From NCBI GenBank assembly GCA_945948625.1, contig CAMFBT010000004.1:1-32673 (forward strand): a DNA stretch of 32,673 nt, read 5' to 3'. The notes below the pieces were generated by a model that saw only the letters and a program-made list of their open reading frames with translations, made no database searches and had not been told where the DNA came from. How positions within the stretch are numbered: the stretch's first letter is position 1; each line of letters begins with the position of its first letter. The position numbers and the translations under genes are program-made. This DNA is from an uncultured Mycoplasmatota bacterium. GTDB lineage: Bacteria > Bacillota_I > Bacilli_A > RF39 > UBA660. Positions 29,584 through 32,673 of this stretch are shown here, piece by piece.

Positions 29584-30387
29584 CTACTTCCTTACATTAA
29601 TATCAATAGTGGTATATGGTATATTAATTTTTTCTTTATCAAAAGCATCTTTAACAAGTCTAAGAACTTGTCTTTTAATAATAGCCCCTGTCATAGCATT
29701 ACAACTAATGTTAACCATATATACAACCGAAGACTCTCCAAGTTCATCAACACCCAAAAGCTTATAATCAATAACATCATCAATTTTCATAATATCATCT
29801 CGTAAAGATTCTAATACTTTCTCTAATTTATCCAAATCAGTATCATAAGCAACATTAAGTTTCATAAATAAATCAGCTTTAGCTAAATTAAAATTAATAA
29901 CCTCGTTAAAAGAAGAATTACCAATAGATTTAACCTCACCAGTAAATGCCTTTATTTTAGTAGTTCTAAGTCCAAGTTCAATAACAGTACCTTTAAATCC
30001 ATTAATTTCAACAACATCACCGACAGCATACTTATTATCAAATATAATTGAAGCTCCCGCTAATAAATCTTTCAAAATATCTTGAAAAGCAAGACCAATA
30101 ACCGCAGCAAAAACACCAAGAGAAGCAATAATACTAGTAGTATCAACACCATATAATTTAAGAATACCAAGAACAACAAAAATTAAAATTAAATACTTAA
30201 AAACATTCGAAGCCAAATTAATAATAGTTTCTTTTCTCTTATCTTTACCACTAGTTCCTTTATGCTTTCTTATTTTTTTATTAATAATTTTACTTAATAA
30301 CATATTAAGTATAACTCCTATCACAATATAAACTACTGGTAAATAAAATTTTTCATTAGTAATAACATTAATAAACTTTTCCATCAA
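29584..30387 (-). CDS. MscS-family small-conductance mechanosensitive channel
   Basis: SIIASLGVFAAVIGLAFQDILKDLLAGASIIFDNKYAVGDVVEINGFKGTVIELGLRTTKI. Confidence 0.95.
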   Translation of the reverse strand: MMEKFINVITNEKFYLPVVYIVIGVILNMLLSKIINKKIRKHKGTSGKDKRKETIINLASNVFKYLILIFVVLGILKLYGVDTTSIIASLGVFAAVIGLAFQDILKDLLAGASIIFDNKYAVGDVVEINGFKGTVIELGLRTTKIKAFTGEVKSIGNSSFNEVINFNLAKADLFMKLNVAYDTDLDKLEKVLESLRDDIMKIDDVIDYKLLGVDELGESSVVYMVNISCNAMTGAIIKRQVLRLVKDAFDKEKINIPYTTIDINVRK

Positions 30388-30431
30388 AACTACCTTCTTT
30401 CCAAATTAATTATATATATTATATTATATCA

Positions 30432-31508
30432 TTATTTAAACATTCTAACAATAATTTCATTAGAAATATACATATAATCCTTATTAATTTTAATACAACC
30501 ATCATTAAATATTAAATATCCATCATTAACTAAATCATCAATATTAAAAATAGATTTTAAACTAACACCATATTTATTTTTAAAATTATTTAAATTAATA
30601 CCATCAAATTTTCTAAGCCCTAACATTATCTCATTTTCCATTCTAACATTTTTATCTTCTAATTCAATACTACCAATATATTTACCATTTAAATATTTAC
30701 TTAAATTTTTAGTATTAACCATTCTTTTATTTTCAATATAACTAGTACTAGACAAACCAAAACCATAATAATATTCATTATTCCAATATACTAAATTATG
30801 TTTAGATTGATATCCTTCTTTAGCATAATTACTAATTTCATAATGAATATAACCATTATCTTCTAAAGTATTCTCAATATATTTATACATTTCATAATCA
30901 ATATCTTCTAAAACATTTTTAAAACCATTTACTTTAAGAATAGTATTATCTTCAACAATCAAACTATAAGTAGAAATATGATTTATATCAAGTTCTAAAA
31001 AGCATCTAATATCATTCTTTAAAATATTAATATCATTATAAACAGCATATATTAAATCAATATTAATATTATCAAAATATTTCTTTACCAAATTAATTTT
31101 TTTAAAGACTAAATCTTTATCATGATTTCTACCAAGTAATTTAATAACATCATCATCAAAAGATTCAACACCAATACTAATTCTATTTACCCCATTATCT
31201 TTCATAATCTTAAGTTTATTTTCAGTAATAGATTCAACATTACACTCAATAGTAAATTCATAATTAGAATTAATATTAAATACTTTAATAATTTCAAATA
31301 ATTTAATTAATTCATCATCATTCAAACTAGAAGGAGTTCCACCACCAATATAAATAGTATTAATAGTCTCCCCTTTATATCTTTCATTAATTTCTTTTTT
31401 TAAATTATTTAAATAATCATCAATATATTTTTTATTATAAAACACTTTACAAAAATCACAATATGTACAAATACTATTACAAAAAGGAATATGAATATAA
31501 ATAGACAT
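30432..31508 (-). CDS. hemW: Radical SAM family heme chaperone HemW
   Basis: MSIYIHIPFCNSICTYCDFCKVFYN, IYIGGGTPSSLN, RISIGVESF, HYEISNYAKEGYQSKHNLVYWNNEYYYGFGLSS; likely start ATG at 31508. Confidence 0.95.
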   Translation of the reverse strand: MSIYIHIPFCNSICTYCDFCKVFYNKKYIDDYLNNLKKEINERYKGETINTIYIGGGTPSSLNDDELIKLFEIIKVFNINSNYEFTIECNVESITENKLKIMKDNGVNRISIGVESFDDDVIKLLGRNHDKDLVFKKINLVKKYFDNINIDLIYAVYNDINILKNDIRCFLELDINHISTYSLIVEDNTILKVNGFKNVLEDIDYEMYKYIENTLEDNGYIHYEISNYAKEGYQSKHNLVYWNNEYYYGFGLSSTSYIENKRMVNTKNLSKYLNGKYIGSIELEDKNVRMENEIMLGLRKFDGINLNNFKNKYGVSLKSIFNIDDLVNDGYLIFNDGCIKINKDYMYISNEIIVRMFK

Positions 31509-31554
31509 AAAAATCACCATTAATAGAATATCATACAAAATATCATTTTACAAT

Positions 31555-31583
31555 GTATAAAATAAAAATAAATTCTCATTATA
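31555..31583 (+). promoter_or_regulatory. Putative sigma-G (forespore)-type promoter of sspI
   Basis: GTATA (31555-31559), 17 bp, CATTATA (31577-31583), matching the GHATR / CATNHTA consensus. Confidence 0.6.
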
Positions 31584-31598
31584 ATAATGGTGATTAGA

Positions 31599-31805
31599 AT
31601 GAATAATATCGATGTAAGAAAATACATAATATCAAATTTCAAAGAAGATAATATTGAAGACATAAAAAAGTCTATTGAAGAATCAATAACATCACATGAT
31701 GAAGATCCTCTAATAGGATTAGGAGTATTATTTGAATTATTATGGACTAACAGTAGTCCAGAAGAAAAAGAAATAATACTAATAAATATAAAAAAAGGTA
31801 TGTAA
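31599..31805 (+). CDS. sspI: Small acid-soluble spore protein SspI
   Basis: MNNIDVRKYIISNFKEDNIEDIKKSIEESITSHDEDPLIGLGVLFELLWTNSSPEEKEIILINIKKGM; PLIGLGVLFELLWTNSS is the SspI signature; ATG at 31599 chosen over 31587 because of GGTGAT Shine-Dalgarno. Confidence 0.9.
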   Translation: MNNIDVRKYIISNFKEDNIEDIKKSIEESITSHDEDPLIGLGVLFELLWTNSSPEEKEIILINIKKGM

Positions 31806-31826
31806 CATTTACATATCTTTTTTTGC
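31791..31826. terminator. Bidirectional terminator shared by sspI and holA
   Basis: AAAAAAAGGTATGTAA-cat-TTACATATCTTTTTTT; both stop codons (31803-31805 plus, 31809-31811 minus) are inside the hairpin. Confidence 0.85.
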
Positions 31827-32673
31827 TATAAAAAGTTCCAAAAGAATTTTACCATCAGCACTACCACTTTTAATCGCAGCATCAATATCCGCAAGTTTAG
31901 ATAAATATTTAATTAAATCACTTTCACTATATAAATAAGCATCACTAAGTAAATATTTAACTCTATATACACTTTTAAAATCCAATATTTTAGCAATTTC
32001 TTCATTACTTTTTCCCTTATTATAAAGTCTTTTAACCTGAAATAATAATCTAATTTGACTTGCAATAATAGCCACTATCTGATTAATATCCATACCATTA
32101 TTAATAAAATTATAATAAATCTTCATTGACTTTTCATTATTATTCTTTAAAATAGAACTAACTAAATCAAAAACAGAATCATCAATATCCTCATCAACAA
32201 GTAAAGCTACATCATCTTTAGTAATATTCTTATTATCTAATCTATATAACATTAATTTATCAAGTTCATTTTTAATATTATCAATATTATTACCGCATCT
32301 ACTAGTAAAATATCTAATAGTAATATTATCCATAGTATAACCAAAATCATTAAGATAATTGTTTACAAAATCATTTAAATAATTATCAGTAATATCAATT
32401 TTTTTAACAACACCATTATCACTAATTAATTTAAACATTTTTTTCTTAGTATCCACTGAAGAACTATTACAAACAAATACCAAATAACTATTTTTATTAT
32501 AATTATTAAAATAATCTTCCAATAACGAAACATCAATATTCTTCTTTAAAGACAAATAACTAGTACTATCTACCACAATAAACTTATTTAAAGAAAACAT
32601 TCCAATAGTAGAAGCCTCCATTACAATATCAGAAATATTTTCAATATCATAATATATAGTATCATCACTAATA
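31809..32673 (-). CDS. holA: DNA polymerase III subunit delta (HolA), N-terminus beyond window end
   Basis: SLNKFIVVDSTSYL, YLVFVCNSSSVDTKKKMFKLI, IDNIKNELDKLMLYR, QIVAIIASQIRLLFQVKRLYNKGKSNEEIAKIL, LFIAKKDM; frame stays open upstream of 32621 (ISDDTIYYDIENISDIV-MEAS) to 32673. Confidence 0.92.
   Translation of the reverse strand, partial: ISDDTIYYDIENISDIVMEASTIGMFSLNKFIVVDSTSYLSLKKNIDVSLLEDYFNNYNKNSYLVFVCNSSSVDTKKKMFKLISDNGVVKKIDITDNYLNDFVNNYLNDFGYTMDNITIRYFTSRCGNNIDNIKNELDKLMLYRLDNKNITKDDVALLVDEDIDDSVFDLVSSILKNNNEKSMKIYYNFINNGMDINQIVAIIASQIRLLFQVKRLYNKGKSNEEIAKILDFKSVYRVKYLLSDAYLYSESDLIKYLSKLADIDAAIKSGSADGKILLELFIAKKDM

Noticed and set aside
1-32673. Mollicutes code 4 (TGA = Trp)
   Set aside because: spoVID ends naturally at TGA and all conserved proteins end properly under code 11; Trp is encoded by TGG

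Overview
This is a 32.7-kb, very AT-rich Firmicutes/Bacilli-type chromosomal window. It uses the standard bacterial code, since TGA serves as a stop, and nearly all genes are on the minus strand. Core modules are rodZ-like/pgsA/recA, gpsB/rnpB (RNase P RNA, type B), nifJ (PFOR), asnS, ssb, sufB plus an amidase, gapA, rpsT (plus strand), recD2, dnaG-rpoD-trmK, a small mscS-family channel, hemW and holA (truncated by the window edge). There is a scattered endospore set: gpr, yunB-like, spoVID-like, a ysxE/CotS-like pseudokinase and sspI, the last with a good sigma-G-type promoter match. I see no phage, transposon, CRISPR array or obvious defence island. The most interesting signals are architectural. 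(1) rnpB appears embedded in the gpsB-rodZ-pgsA transcription unit: the gpsB stop codon lies inside the P1 helix and the rodZ Shine-Dalgarno sits 4 nt past the P1 3' strand. (2) Two abutting near-perfect palindromes downstream of gapA share the same interrupted core and the same single mismatch. (3) sspI and holA are convergent, and one palindromic terminator encodes K-K-x-M-stop on both strands. (4) Terminators repeatedly overlap stop codons. (5) An uncharacterised 492-aa protein is coupled to an unannotated 50-aa ORF. All assignments were made by eye, without database searches.
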